This document shows positions 28,761 through 40,485 of a stretch of 64,000 bases of DNA, in pieces. Every line of letters begins with the position of its first letter. The stretch's first letter is position 1. The DNA comes from Amaranthus tricolor. Taxonomy: Eukaryota; Streptophyta; Magnoliopsida; Caryophyllales; Amaranthaceae. The stretch lies in NCBI RefSeq assembly GCF_026212465.1, contig NC_080048.1, forward strand, positions 25,913,270-25,977,269, given 5' to 3'. A program made the translations under genes and the position numbers. Under the pieces are notes generated by a model. The model did not search any database. It was not told the DNA's origin and saw nothing but the letters and a program-made list of their open reading frames with translations.

Positions 28761-29340
28761 TTGTGAGTACCGATTTGGAAGTTTGCCATTGTCGCGTCTT
28801 CATCTTTTCTGACTACTGGATGCATCTTGAACCCTAAGTGTGTGTGAATCCCATCTTTTCTTTGATATCGACCCAAAATCCGTGATTTTTTTCTTCTTCC
28901 CTCCCAAATAACTTTCTTATGAGTTTTATTAGTGTTTTCAATATCTTTTCGATCGAATATGTGTTGAATGTTAGAATATAAAAAAATTTTGATGTTTGAA
29001 GTACGGATAAATTAGAGTTTTTGTATTTGTTCATTTTGTTTGGCTTGTTGATGCATATTTCAAATTTTTGTTTAATTTATTTCTAAAATTTAGAATCATG
29101 TACTGATGTTCCTGGTCTCTTACTCATGAAATTGAAATTGTAATTATTGTTGTTGTTGTGGCTTTATTTAATCGAATTTATGTTAATTTAGGGTAATATA
29201 AATTGGGGAAAGATGAAATTTCACGAAATAGAGGTTCACTCTGATCCGGAGGCATGCTGAAGTTGTGGTTGATGATGACTGTACTTTGTTTTGCCGATTT
29301 TGTTGAGTAATGAGTGATCAAGATATTAAGTCATCAAGAG

Positions 29341-29399
29341 CCATCAGTGTCCGGGCTTCTTCATCCTCAATGACTTGGAATAAGCCCAGACACTGATGG
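29341..29399. other. Imperfect 18-bp hairpin
   Basis: ccatcagtgtccgggctt (29341-29358) pairs with aagcccagacactgatgg (29382-29399) with one mismatch around a 23-base loop. It lies directly before the ATG at 29396 of the unidentified ORF. It could be a small inverted duplication; a regulatory role is speculation. Confidence 0.6.
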
Positions 29400-29757
29400 T
29401 GGAAGCCGCCATTAAGTCATGCAATGATACCTTGGCTGAGCTACAAGAGAAGCACGACAGTACTGCAGCAAAAGCACAAAGCCAGAAGATTATAGAAACT
29501 CGCGGCAAGTTAAATTTAAATCAAACACCTTGGTTTAAAACTGAAAATGATAATCATGAAGTTCAAGCAAATTTTTCTGATTTTATTTATGAATTAAGTT
29601 TTCATGGGATTAAAATTACTAAATTTAGAAACTGGGTTGAGAAGAATAATAGTAAAATTTTTGTGTTTCATTTGAAATCACAATCAATAACATTGAATCA
29701 AGATTTGATAGAAGTTGTTTATCTTTCTATGAATGAAGTTAAGATTGTGTCTGATTT
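29396..29757 (+). pseudogene. Unidentified ORF interrupted by hAT insertion
   Basis: About 120 codons from the ATG at 29396 to the hAT insertion at 29766, resuming for a few codons after 36168 (a TAG follows at about 36208). The N-terminus looks coiled-coil (LAELQEKHDSTAAKAQSQK); then comes TPWFKTENDNHEVQANFSDF and a mixed hydrophobic region ending NEVKIVSDLRG. I do not recognise the family. It lies inside the Mutator-like ends, so it may be a captured piece of a host gene. Codon composition looks protein-like, but whether it was ever translated is unknown. Confidence 0.5.
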
Positions 29758-30173
29758 GAGAGGATTAGTGATGGCCACGGTCCAGGTTGGGTCGGTTTCG
29801 TTTCGGTTTCACCCGGTTTCGGTTCCATCTAGAACCTGATTTGAACGTTTTCGGTTCCGGGCGATTCCAAATGATTCCTTGGCGGTTTCAGAGGTTCCAA
29901 CTTCTGGGTCGGGCGGGTCGGACCATCAGTTTCATTCTTATTTTTCCTTTAAATATAATATAAAAATACTATATTATGCGGACGTACCTTTGATGATTAC
30001 TTGATTATTAACTAAATTCACTGCTTGTCATCGTTATTAAAATATTTACTAAAAAGAAGAAAAAAAATAAACTAATAAGAAACGATAAAGATGATTAATA
30101 AAAAAGGGGGAGAAAATGGACTTGAACTTAGTATCTCGAAAGAATACTAAGCTACCTACGTATCTCGAAGGAA

Positions 30174-30782
30174 TCAAAGCCCACGTAGTTTTTTGTCATA
30201 CCTTTTATTTGTAGTTGTTGAATGTTGATTGATCGTTGTCCGATATTCATGATCCTTTTCGTCTTCGTCATCATCATCTTGTTCGTTACATGCTTTCGCT
30301 AACTTTCCTCCTGACGATGATGCAGATGTATCTATCATCATCCATGGATCATCATCGTCTTGATCATCATCGTTCTTGAGTCCTTGTGTTCGGAGCTCCC
30401 CTTGATCCCAATCTTTCTTGCAAAAACATATTTGAATAGTATGTGGAGCAAGACGAGATCTCTTTTCATCTAGAACTCTTCTACCTGAATTAAAAGCAGA
30501 CTCCGACGCAATAGTAGAAGCGGCAATTGCAAGGATATCCTTTGCAATTCTAGAAAATATGGGGAATTTTATTGATTGTTCTTTCCACCATTCGAAAATA
30601 TTATAACTACCTTGTTCAATTTCAAAGTCATGTTTGAGATAATTATCTAGTTCTAAATATGAAGCAGAGGGTGAGGAAGAAGAGGGTCCTACAAAACTAT
30701 CATCTTGGCTTATTATGCTAGCTATTATGGGATTATAATAAGTGGGACGTGCCGAGATGCTAGCACGCCTAGACGTATCACA
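30174..30782 (-). pseudogene. hAT copy 2 transposase, C-terminal part
   Basis: From the CACTA junction down to a stop at 30174-30176. Matches the copy-1 fragment: SRRASISARPTYYNPIIAS, YNIFEWWKEQSIKFPIF, STIASESAFNSGRRVLDEKR. The stop used by copy 1 after the acidic tail is a Lys codon here (TAG versus AAG), so the frame runs on about 26 codons further. The N-terminal residues of the longer ORF that reads to 30935 come from the CACTA element and are not transposase. Confidence 0.9.
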
Positions 30783-30797
30783 CACTAGTGGAAAAAA

Positions 30798-31084
30798 ACG
30801 TATTTGCTGCTTATCATTTGCTGCGGTTTTTGTATATACGCAGCAATAAATAGAAAAAAAAATTAGAAAAAAAAGAACCCTTAATTGCTGCGGTTTTGTC
30901 CCACGACCGCAGCAAATACACATGTGCACCTTCAATTGCTGCGGTTTGTTTCATGCCCGCAGCAAATAAACCTTGCAATTGCTCCGGTTCTTCACCACCC
31001 GCAGCAAATAACAAATGATCCTTAAACCTTAATTGATTCAGCAGCATTAATTGCTGCGGTTTACCCTAATGACCGCAGCAAATA
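30798..31084. repeat. CACTA left subterminal hairpin repeats
   Basis: At least five units in which ttgctgcgg(t) is followed within about 15-25 bp by its inverse accgcagcaaat. Examples begin near 30815, 30884, 30938, 30975 and 31048. Arrays of this kind near CACTA ends are transposase binding sites in the family. Confidence 0.85.
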
Positions 31085-31089
31085 GAGTT

Positions 31090-33255
31090 CATAATATAAA
31101 ACCCTTAAACAGTACTGCTCTTTCCTTCAAAACCCTTCATTCTCCTTCATTCTGTTCTCTCGCCTTCCCTAAGCTTCTGTTCTCTTCTTTCCATTCCAGA
31201 TTTCGAACGCAATTCCTTCAAAACCCTTCATTCTCCTTCATTCTCCTTCGTTCCATTCCAGATTTCGAACGCAAAAACCCTTCGTTCCATTGTCCTTCGT
31301 TCATTAACCCATGAAATTAAACTTCGTTTCAAAACCGTTCTTGTTCATTATCAAATTAAACTTCAAAGTTCGAAAATCAAGGTAATACATTTGAAAATTA
31401 AACTGCATGTTCAATATAATACATTTGAAAATTAGTGCTAATTTTTTTTTTCTTTGTAGATTATTACATAACCCACGAAATCAAGGTAATTTCTATTTGT
31501 TTTGTAAATTTGCAAGTTTATATTTTTATTGTTTCACTTGTAATTTAGTAATTTAGTTAAAAATGTGGTTTGTTAATTAGTGATTTTTTGAATTGCTACC
31601 TTATTAAATTTAGATACTAAGTAGTAGACTATGATTTTGTGATATTGTAGAGGAGGGTTAATTAAGGGTTTTTGGAAGGCTGAAATGTGAGTTTCATTTT
31701 GCTTTATTTTTGTGATTTAGAGTAATTTTTAGATCATAATATATTGTTCCTTCTGAATGTAGATGATTTGGTGTGAGTTAATTGCTTTTGTAATCTTGTT
31801 GCTTGTTCAGATCCCATTATTTTCTTTGAATTTGTTGCTGCTAGTCAAGAACCTTATGTGGATTTTGTGCTCTTCCTTTATTTTGTGGATTTTTTGATGC
31901 TGATTTGTATTTTCTTGCACTATATTTATGAAATTTCATTCATGATTGCAAATGCTCAAATCTAATTGAAGTGTTAACTTTATTTTTAATATTCATAGCT
32001 TGGTTTTGTGGTTGAGGACTATTGTCCAATGATTATATTGATTCATATTGTTTTGTTTTTTTTATCAATGTCATTGGGCTGTAGTCACTTGTAGGAGTAA
32101 CAAATAGTACTTGAGCATGGTTGTTTTGCTATTAATTAAGTTTCTAAACAGAATCAAGAAAGTAAATCCATTACCAGTTGTTCACTTTCTTAAATCAATA
32201 ACCAAATAACCAAAAAGAGTGACATAGGGTGAGCAATAAGCAGAACAGCTGCAGTTCTGGTTCAAAACAAATTCACGCAGCTGGTTTCATCACATTTTAT
32301 TGTGTTCTTTGATTTCTGTTTAGTTGAAGACTCATTTGGCTTGTTCATAATGAAACTTCAAATTGACTTGTTCATAAGTAGTATTGCCAACTATTTATAT
32401 ACCATCTCCCCTAATTAATCACAAACAGGGCTATTTGGTATAAATTTGCCAAGTACTAGAGTTTATTCAAATAGACACATCAATGAGTAACCAAACTCCA
32501 ACACTTACAAAATTTTCATTGATAACTTAACAGGGTATTTTGGAACCTTTAAGTATATACACAAAATTGCAATGCATTCACTGATTCACATCTATTTGGA
32601 AATTTTTAAGTTTGGGATGATCAACAAATTGGGATTTTGTGTTCTTTGAAAATCTTGACAGTTCGACTTTGTTTTTTTCTTCTTTTACTCCCATTACAAT
32701 ATACTGATATTGCTTTTTGTATTACATTGAATTTGATTTCAATACTCCCTTTGCTTTTTTCTTCTTGGGCTTGACAACTTGGATTTTGTTGAAAATGTGT
32801 TAAGATAGGTAGCTCTGAAGCAAGTCTTCTGAATACTCCCATTACAATATTCTGAATACATGTGCAAGTCTTCTCTTCATCAGCAAAACAGCTGGTTGTG
32901 TGCATCTTCTGAAGCAAGTGATGATCAGTATATTTGGGCAACAACAGCAGCTTCCAGAAGGTTGTTTTATCTTTACAACAGCAACTTTGTCATGATTCGT
33001 GCTTCATGTCTATCAACGGTGTATATGCTGCCTCAATCAAGGGTCAATATTTAGAGACATAGAATTAATTAGATTATATTTTCTTGATTCATAGGTTCTT
33101 TTGTACCTTCAGATTATATTTTCTTGATTCAATAAATGAGAATACTGTTATTTGTTTGTACCTTTTCACTCAGGCATAACAAAGCTCTGTATTTGAAATT
33201 ACTGCTTTTGATATGGTATAATAACAATGAGTATAAAACTAAAAAAGAAAAAAAA
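31090..33255. other. CACTA interior, no transposase
   Basis: Starts with a Phe/Ser/Leu-rich, pyrimidine-rich stretch that repeats cttcaaaacccttcattctc (31119-31300), then AT-rich sequence resembling untranslated or intron DNA. Short ORFs at 31051, 32621 and 32860 show no known domain. A captured gene fragment is possible but not shown. Confidence 0.5.
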
Positions 33256-33259
33256 ATAG

Positions 33260-33514
33260 AGTTATTTGCTGCGGTCAGAGGCAAAACCGCAGCAAATAAT
33301 GCACACTTATTTGCTGCGGTTTTGCCTCTGACCGCAGCAAATAACCCTCCTTATTTGCTGCGATTTTTGCCCATGACCGCAGCAAATAATGCCCTTATTT
33401 GCTGCGGTTTTAAACCGCAGCATTTAAAAAAGGACATTTGCTGCTATCACAATTGCTGGGGGCCAAAACCGCAGCAAATAATGGCAAAATAACCGCAGCA
33501 AAAGACGTTTTTTG
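33260..33514. repeat. CACTA right subterminal hairpin repeats
   Basis: Five further units of the ttgctgcggt/accgcagcaa palindromes, mirroring the left end. Confidence 0.85.
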
Positions 33515-33522
33515 CACTAGTG

Positions 33523-34878
33523 ACACCTTGGGTTATGTACACTATAATGGTGATCATAAAGTTCTGCTAAAAGCTTTTTATAATTTCCAACGTACTTATG
33601 TACATCACTAGGCGAGCGATCTAATAATTGGTAGTAAAATCCAATTAATTTAGTAAGGTTTTCCGTCTTAAAACATGGGTCTAAAATTGTCGCAATTCCA
33701 TAAATAAAAGGAAAATCAATAAAATACGTCTTCCACTTGTCCATCATATCTGCAAGAATCGGCTTTAAAAATATATTAGTATCATTATGCGAATGTTTAA
33801 GAAAATGATAAAAAATAGTAATACATTCACTTATTACTAAGTGGACGTTTGGTTCGTAAACCTATGAAAAAATCTTAGTTGCGTGAACATAAGCTTTTAA
33901 TATTTTCTGTACGCCTATAGCTAGTTCCCATGTTTCATCACTTATACGGCTATCTGTACACTCAATATACAATTATGTTATAACCGGACGATAAGCAATA
34001 GCCTTTTTTAATAAATCATGGGTTGAGCCCCAACGTGTAGGAGTATTCAATGACCAATATACTTTTTTTAGTTAATAATGTTCACATAATTACTTATATC
34101 TCTCTTTATCTAATCCACTTCACTATGTCTCTAATGGGATCTAATAAATCACTTAGTTGTCTAATACCTGCTTGGCAAGATAAGTTAAGAATATGAGCAC
34201 AACAACGTACGTGTAGTACTCTACCACGAAGGATAAAACTAAAAGCAAGTTTGTTATACAAAAGTTTGATGCATTTAATGTTGGTGGTTGCATTATCGGT
34301 ACAACAACAAAATATCTTATCTAACAAGTTCCATTCTTTACATATCTCTATTAATCTATATTTTATGTTATCACCCTTATGTCATTCAAGCATTAACTCA
34401 AAAGCAATTATTCTTTTTTGAATAAATCAATTATATCTATCTAATGTGCTGTTACACTCATATAAGATTCTATATGTGAGGGAGCAGACCAAATATCAAT
34501 TGTTATGCTAACCCTACCATTAAAAGATTTAAACATTTCTACTAATTCGTAGCGCTTTGACTCATATAATTTTATTGTGCGTCGTTTAAGAGTGTTCCTA
34601 AGGATTACTCTATATTGTGGTTGCAAAGTTTTTCTAGTGTAATACTCGCATGCCTTACTTTCACCATGGTTAAATGGCAACTCATCACAAATTACATATT
34701 TAGAAAATTCATCAATCATTTCATTACGATTATATTTAAAAGGCATACCTCCGCCGGGAATGTCCATTGTCCACTGTCGGTTTTCACTTGTGGTCCCGCT
34801 GCCGCTTCCTGTATGAGTTTCTTTTGTGATTCCATGCTTCTTTGCCAAATGTTTGTTAAAAGATCCCGTATCTCCACC
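33523..34878 (-). pseudogene. hAT copy 2 transposase, central part
   Basis: Reads on the minus strand from about 34878 to the CACTA junction. Pieces: 34441-34878 with GDTGSFNKHLAKKHG (C-terminal half of a BED zinc finger) and SITIDIWSAPSHIESYMSV (start of the RNase H-like fold); 34106-34327 with CTDNATTN and VRCCAHILNLSCQAG; 33526-33747 with IATILDPCFKTENLTKLIGF and YDHHYSVHNPRC. Frameshifts and stops separate the pieces. Domain order matches plant Ac-type transposases. Confidence 0.85.
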
Positions 34879-34972
34879 TAATATGTATTCACAAAACACA
34901 ATAAATGATTTTTTGATACATTTTTTATTTACAAAATATAAATATCATGTATAAAACTTAATGTATTTACCT
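34879..34972 (-). other. Probable intron in hAT copy 2 transposase
   Basis: On the sense strand, agcagag is followed by gtaaatacatt and the segment ends in acatattag. Removing it joins the two halves of the BED finger in one frame (residues SNFSRG to GDTGSF). Predicted from splice consensus and the domain only. Confidence 0.6.
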
Positions 34973-35601
34973 CTGCTAAAATTGGATGAAACTAAGGGCT
35001 TTACCCCTTGACTTTCACAAATTTGACAAGTGCATAAGAAAACATCCGGATTTTCAGTTGGTTGTTTTGTAAAATACGACCACACATATGAAACAACTCT
35101 ACCAGTAGAAGGTGGTATTGCCAGAAAAGGTTGTCAGACTGGTTCACCTTCATCTAAATTTAAATATAAAGACATACTCAAATACCACAATATATAAATA
35201 AATAATAATTTAAAATTTAATCAATTTGATGAATAAAATAATAAAACTAACCGATACTTTGGAAATTAACTCGTTTACCATGAGCTTGTCTTTGTTGTTG
35301 TTGTGGTTGTTGTTGTTGTTGCTGTTGTTGTTGTTCATGTGATCTCATTGATGACTGTCGAGATCTAAGTATCCCAATAGGGGTCGTTGGTTCCTCTTCC
35401 TGTTCTTTTTCTTCTTCTTCTTTCTTCTTCTTCAATTTGTGTTTCTCTTTCCACTTCTTCTGCATAATCGTGTAATTCTTGAACGTACCCTTCTGGATAA
35501 TTTGGTTCATAATTATAATTACTAATCGAAGGTGTTATTGATACCGACGGAGTTGAAGTGACCTTTCTTTTGGAGCTAGAACCTCCCAATGATTTTGCCA
35601 C
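34973..35601 (-). pseudogene. hAT copy 2 transposase, N-terminal part
   Basis: Starts at an ATG at 35599-35601 (MAKSLGGSSSKRKVTSTPS), Ser/Thr-rich, then a Lys/Glu-rich charged stretch and a Gln run (about 35290-35330) in a shifted frame, then after about 35250 another likely intron and the first half of the BED finger (CTCQICESQGVKPL, about 34990-35040). Frameshifted near 35480. The low-complexity N-terminus is usual for this family. Confidence 0.7.
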
Positions 35602-36145
35602 TTTAGTAATTTTTTAGAGGCTTTTTTCAAAAAAGTAGAGATGATAATATTGAAATAATAATGAAATTAAGAAATAAATAAATAATTAAAAGACTAATTA
35701 TGTAATTAAGAAATAATTAAAGATTAATTATGTAATTAAGAGAATAATTGCATAATTAAGTAATTAAGTAGAGAAAGTAAGTACAGAGAGTAGGAGAAGA
35801 GATGAAATGTGAATGAAAATTATTGAAAGTGTGGAGTATTTATAGAAAAATCCCCAACAGCTAGTTAACGACTAGTTTTTTGATAGGTTCCAAAGAGCCG
35901 CTGGGCCGGGTGAATCACACAGTTTCGGTTCCGGTTCCAAGGGACCGTTGGGCTGGGTGAACTGTTCCGATCCGGTTCCCGATTTTGGGGTGGTTCAGGT
36001 GAACCGGCCTGCGGTTCTTTGGTCCAGTTCTTGATGTTTTTTCCGGCGGTTTCACGGTTTCGCGGTTCGGAACCTGTCACAAACGGTTCCGGTTCTGGTA
36101 CGATTTCAAGCGGTTCGGGACCGGTTCAGTTCCGGGTAACCTGCT
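35602..36145. repeat. hAT copy 2 5' leader and subterminal GGTTCC block
   Basis: AT-rich leader (35602-35870), then a GC-rich stretch dominated by ggttcc, ggttcgg and their inverses, next to the terminal repeat. Mirrors 29781-29940. Confidence 0.75.
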
Positions 36146-36224
36146 CCGTGGCCATCACTAGAGAGGATATGCAAGCGCAAGGTGGTAGTGATAATTTTGA
36201 GTGGTATTAGGGTGAGAATGTGAT

Positions 36225-36442
36225 TTTGGGAGGTTTTTACCTTTTAAAAAAATTTTAATCACAAAAATAAAAGATGAAAATGAATAATTTGAAAAATAAT
36301 AAAAGATAACAAATTATTCAAATTTTAGACGAAATTTGCTATGGTTTTAATAAACTTTAAATCTTGTTGCACATAGTACCACGTGGAAAAATCATTAAAA
36401 AAGTGCTGCTAAATGCATTTCGCCAAACCTTGTTGCTACATA
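36225..36442 (-). repeat. Mutator-like right inverted repeat
   Basis: Inverse partner of 28538-28760; best match 36325-36439. Confidence 0.6.
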
Positions 36443-36779
36443 AAAAGTTTCCCCTTTTTATTCAAAATTTACTACAGCTAATTCCTATATCTTATATATC
36501 TAAACCACCAATTCTCCTTTTATCTCAAGCATCACTTTTTCTTAGTTCTTGATTTAATGTCTTTCTAATCTTTCTTATTTATAACATATAATCAATCATA
36601 CAATGTTATAATTTTGCTGCTAAATGACAAATGATAATCCACCAGTTATTTGCCAAATGCAGCAAAATTACAAGTCAATCAAAGTTGACATGACAGTCTT
36701 ATAATTATTTGCGTTGTAATTTTTGCAAGATTGATTATAGTTTTTCTACAGTGTTTCTACTTTCTATAATAAAAACCAT

Positions 36780-37770
36780 AAAATAATTAAAACATACATT
36801 ATAAAATGACAAAATAATTACAGCACACATTATACAATCAGAATGACTATATTGTTTCTATAATAAAAAGCATAGAATTTCACTATTTTCCTTTAACACA
36901 AAATAAAATAAAATAAAATAAAATAATTAGTTTCCAATAATAATATAAAAATTTCTTAGTAACTGTAATTATACAATAAAAATGATTAGATTGTTTCAAT
37001 AATCGAAATTTAGTTTCTACTAATAAATTGAAACTATTTGGAAATTGAAATCATACAATCAGAATGATTAGATAGTTTATACGATAAAGACAAATTTTTT
37101 TATTAAAACCGTCACACCGTGAGACGGTTTAATATGGGCTGACCCAATTTTTAATTTCTTAAAATTTTATGAAAAAATGTGTTTTTATCTAGGTAGCTAC
37201 CATATAAATTTAACTTTGGGCTATTTGTATGACCCGTCTTACGATGAAACGGTCTCGTACAAGACTTGCTGATAAATAAAAGGCATAAATTTTCACTATT
37301 TTTCTTTGATAAAAATAACATAAATTATGTAATTAGAATAAATATTTCCAGTAATAATATGAAACTTTCTTGGTAACTGCAATGAAATATTTACTACAGT
37401 CTATTTTTTTGTCTAAAAGGAGTTATTGTTAAAATTTAAATATATTATTATATTTTATTTAAAAAAAAATATAATTTGATAATAATAACACGCAATGTTA
37501 TTTTTTTATTATTTATTATTACTCTGTTATTGAATCTTTTACTGAGTAATCGTGTTATAAACAATGTAAATATATTAATTGTTTTTTTATCTAAATTACT
37601 GTAATTTCATAATGATAAAATGCAACTATATTTTTTATTATTTATTTATCACTCTAGTATTTAATCATTTATTGAGTTTTTATATTGTTATATTAATATA
37701 GATATATTATTATTACTTTTTTTAGATTACTATAATTTCATAATATTAATATGAAACTTTATTTTTTATT
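36780..37770. repeat. Diverged AT-rich tandem repeats
   Basis: Two families. 36780-37410 repeats acaat(c/a)agaatgattaga, ttgtttctataataaaaa and taataatatgaaa(a)tttc in order. 37430-37770 and 38195-38330 repeat a unit of about 145 bp with ttatttattatcactct, atttaatcatttattgag, ttataaacaat and taatttcataatgataa. No coding capacity. Confidence 0.6.
37107..37272. mobile_element. MITE with GAGACGG-type ends
   Basis: Left end aaaccgtcacaccgtgagac followed by ggtttaatatgggctgaccc; right end gacccgtcttacgatgaaac followed by ggtctcgtacaagac, roughly its inverse. About 166 bp, noncoding. A related end lies at 21095. Confidence 0.5.
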
Positions 37771-37773
37771 CTT

Positions 37774-38197
37774 GAAAAATTATCAAGAATAATCCAATCT
37801 TTTATTGTCTGTTCTATAATAATCTCAAATTTTGGTTAAATATAATAATTCCAATTATAGGGGTGCTTGCTAATAATGTATCAAGGTAACCTCTTACCTA
37901 CATAACAAGTCATTTTGCATAATACAATAAGAAAAGTAAAAAATTATATTATAAAAAATTAGAAAATGTAAAAATAATTAAAAAGACAAATAAAGTAAGT
38001 TTATTTTTGATTTTAACTTTTAATTTTTAATATTTTGATATTTAATTTTATTTTTCCTTTTTGTCAATTAACCATTCACCATTTGGACATTAATATTCTT
38101 GGGTAAATAACACTAAAATCGAGATTATTCATGGTTAATCAAAAGTTGGGATTATCGTTGGAAAATCAATAAACATTGGATTATTTTAGGTAATTTA
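37774..38197. mobile_element. MITE copy B
   Basis: Ends gaaaaattatcaagaataat then ccaatcttt, and aacattggattattttaggt then aattta, as in copy A (20189-20500). Internal ggttaatcaaaagttgggat and ggaaaatcaa also match. It sits inside the 145-bp tandem repeats, so it inserted after they formed. Confidence 0.65.
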
Positions 38198-38370
38198 TTT
38201 ATTTATTATTACTTTATTATTTAATTATTTATTGAGCTTTATATTTTTATAAACAATTTGAATATATCAGTACATTTTATTTATATAACTATAACTTTAT
38301 AATGATAATATGCAATTACACAATAATTTAAAATTTACGTTTTTTAAAAAAAACTCCATTCTTGAAATCC

Positions 38371-38403
38371 CCGTGTGTTGCACGTGCACGGGTTTTATAC
38401 TAG
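38371..38403 (+). mobile_element. Possible Helitron 3' terminus
   Basis: cccgtgtgttgcacgtgcac followed by ggg can form a GC-rich hairpin (cccgtg pairing with cacggg), and ttttatactag with CTAG follows at 38400-38403, then t. Plant Helitrons end in a hairpin about 10 bp before CTRR, inserted before T. The 5' end was not found, so how much of 36443-38403 belongs to it is open. Confidence 0.5.
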
Positions 38404-39544
38404 TATTATTATATGCAAACTCGTAAACAATGTGATACTTATTAATAATGTAGGGAAAACCTCCATTTAATTTAGTCACTTGACATATAATTTGTAATCA
38501 TTTCAACAGCTTAACTTATTTCTAACTATATGACTAATTTCATAGTTTACTTCATAATATAATTAATTAACTGATAATAAAATCATTATCCAAACTAACA
38601 AATTAATTATGGTTCTAGACTAGCCACACCAAATCCTAATCCTAACTTATCAATGTAATCACCTAATGCTTAATTAACAAAGATCAGTACATAGATCAAC
38701 TAAACAAATTACCTCATAACCTCAACTAACAAAATCAATTCATAAAATCCTAACTAGAAAATGCTAACCGTCATAACACACTAAATTATAATCAAATAAG
38801 AAAGTACCTACAATATCAACTTACATTGTTATCTTCAAATTCAAACTCATATTACAAATCTTAAATCGACTCTTTTTGACGCAATTAACCAACTCATAGT
38901 TCTTGATTCATTCTTATTTATTCAGTGTTTAATCCCTATCCATATTAAATCTAAATCCAACTCTTCCCACTTGTTAATTAATACCCAAGTAAAATCCACT
39001 TTCAACTTTTCTTCATAATTCCAATTTTAGTCAACTCATTTGTCACCATCACTTAGATTCCACCCAGTTTAATAATATTCTTTAATAGACTGATAGTATC
39101 AAGGAGAGCTTGTATACTTCCATTTATAACCATTTTAAAGCAAACACTTCATAGCTTAATTTGTATCTAAAATCAATTCAACATTGAATAATGCCCTACG
39201 ATTAACTCTTATCATGAACGAATAACTAAATTTGTTCCTGATTTCTTCTAACATTTCCAAATAAAACCTAAACTTAAGTAAGATTAACTAGAATCTTAAT
39301 TTTTGATTGCAATTATAGTTTCACAATTTGATGCCATTGATATCAAACTTTCTATAGCTACTTTTTTTGCCACTTCGTAAGTTAATAACAAATCTCGTCT
39401 ACACATATTTTAAATCAAGCTTGTTATATTTAGTGGGGGTGTACCTTAATTGATTTTTCAGAGAAAACATTAATGGAGATCAATGAAGAGACAACAATTG
39501 TTAATTTCATGTCCAAGAATTTTTCGTATGGCCTTAATGTACGT
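38404..39544. other. Spacer, no gene seen
   Basis: AT-rich, without a recognisable coding region or repeat. Confidence 0.45.
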
Positions 39545-40485
39545 TGGTGAAATACTCTTAAGATGATGATGAAAAGGTAAGTCAACCATCAAATCCTCAC
39601 TTCTCCAAAACACTTCCACATCTCAATAAGAATGTTATCAAGTCCAATTGCTTTGGCTCTCCCCATCTTTTTGAGTGTCTTTCCTACTTACTCCATAGTA
39701 ATCTCACTACTTAAACCATATTCATGTCGACTTTGGGCATTGGGATTCTAGATTCTTACATCCTATAGTCTCCTATATTCATTAAGGGGTTGGGACAAAT
39801 TTTGTCGCCACCTCAATTTTATGTCCTCCTCTCTCAGAAAAATGCGCTTATCCTCATCCTTAATGTACCTGATTGTCTCAATGTCCTGCCTCTTCTTGGA
39901 CCTAACTTTTGCAAGCTTAAAAATATACTTATCCCCCTCTTTTGTATCTAGCTTCTTTGTCACACATATACTCTACTTTTTTTCTCAGCCACTGCCTTCT
40001 TCGTCACTCGCTTCGATTTCTTATAGCTCTTACTTACGAGGTCTATATCATATGTGCATTCCATATGCTCCTTATTTCTTTTATTCTTAACATTTATGTT
40101 CTTCTACACCTCCTCATTCCACCATCACGACTCCTTATACACCATTGTGTTACTCGTTAACTCCTTACATACTAGTGGTAGTCATTTTAAGTTGCTTTAC
40201 TCCACTCTTATATGTGATCTTCATCCTTTTTTGTAAAATATAGAAATAGCTTTCACCAAATCCTAGGCCAACGTAAAACTCGAGTAGTTGTTGTCCGCTC
40301 TCATTCTTTGTGCTAAAAATAAACCCACATTGACCAAATTAAAGTCATATGCGTCCTTGCCTGTGTGTTCATTGAAGTCCCCGCCTAGGAACACCTTCTC
40401 ATTTCAAAGTATTGTCCTTATAAGGCTGGATAGGTTGTCTTAAAAATTGCATTTCTCCTCCTCTTCTAACCTAGCCTAGGGCCTA
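39545..40485 (-). pseudogene. LINE (RTE-type) remnant: endonuclease and reverse transcriptase start
   Basis: Minus-strand translation, with frame breaks, gives endonuclease sequence (LEEEEK, VFLGGDFNEHTGKDAYDFN, about 40480-40300), then the linker KESWWNEEV-like region (about 40130), then LDTKEGDKYIFKLAKVRSKK and KDEDKRIF with DIKLRWRQN (39763-39963), then RAKAIGLDNI and EMWKCFGE of the reverse transcriptase start (about 39680-39600). This is the order in plant RTE-type LINEs. Both ends are missing and several stops are present. Confidence 0.8.

Larger units (their letters stand above)
30783..33522. mobile_element. Non-autonomous CACTA element inside the hAT transposase
   Basis: 2740 bp, ends cactagtggaaaaaaacg and, inverted, cactagtgcaaaaaacgtc, with a 3-bp target duplication aca at 30780-30782 and 33523-33525. 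CACTA termini and a 3-bp duplication define the CMC/EnSpm superfamily. Both ends are packed with palindromic repeats built on tttgctgcggt...accgcagcaaa. The interior has no transposase. The insertion lies between two codons' worth of duplicated target in the transposase frame (after NPRC), so the hAT frame reads cleanly on both sides. Confidence 0.92.
29766..36160 (-). mobile_element. Complete hAT transposon (copy 2), split by CACTA
   Basis: 6395 bp with perfect 15-bp terminal inverted repeats (tagtgatggccacgg at 29766-29780; ccgtggccatcacta at 36146-36160) and a perfect 8-bp target duplication gagaggat at 29758-29765 and 36161-36168. GGTTCC-rich subterminal blocks lie at both ends. The transposase gene is on the minus strand and is broken by frameshifts, stops and a 2740-bp CACTA insert. 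The 8-bp duplication and hATC domain fix the superfamily. Confidence 0.95.
28538..36442. mobile_element. Mutator-like element with long inverted ends, split by hAT
   Basis: The left end (gtagcaacaagttttg..., 28541 onward) and the right end (...caaaccttgttgctac, to 36439) are inverted copies of each other for about 200 bp: gcagcactt, ccacatgg/ccacgtgg, aagtttattaaaa and caaataat-like segments occur in mirror order. Long terminal inverted repeats without a transposase are typical of non-autonomous Mutator-like elements. Without the 6.4-kb hAT insert the element would be about 1.5 kb. It carries an ORF of unknown origin. A 9-bp target duplication could not be recognised, so the exact ends and the superfamily are inference. 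Confidence 0.6.
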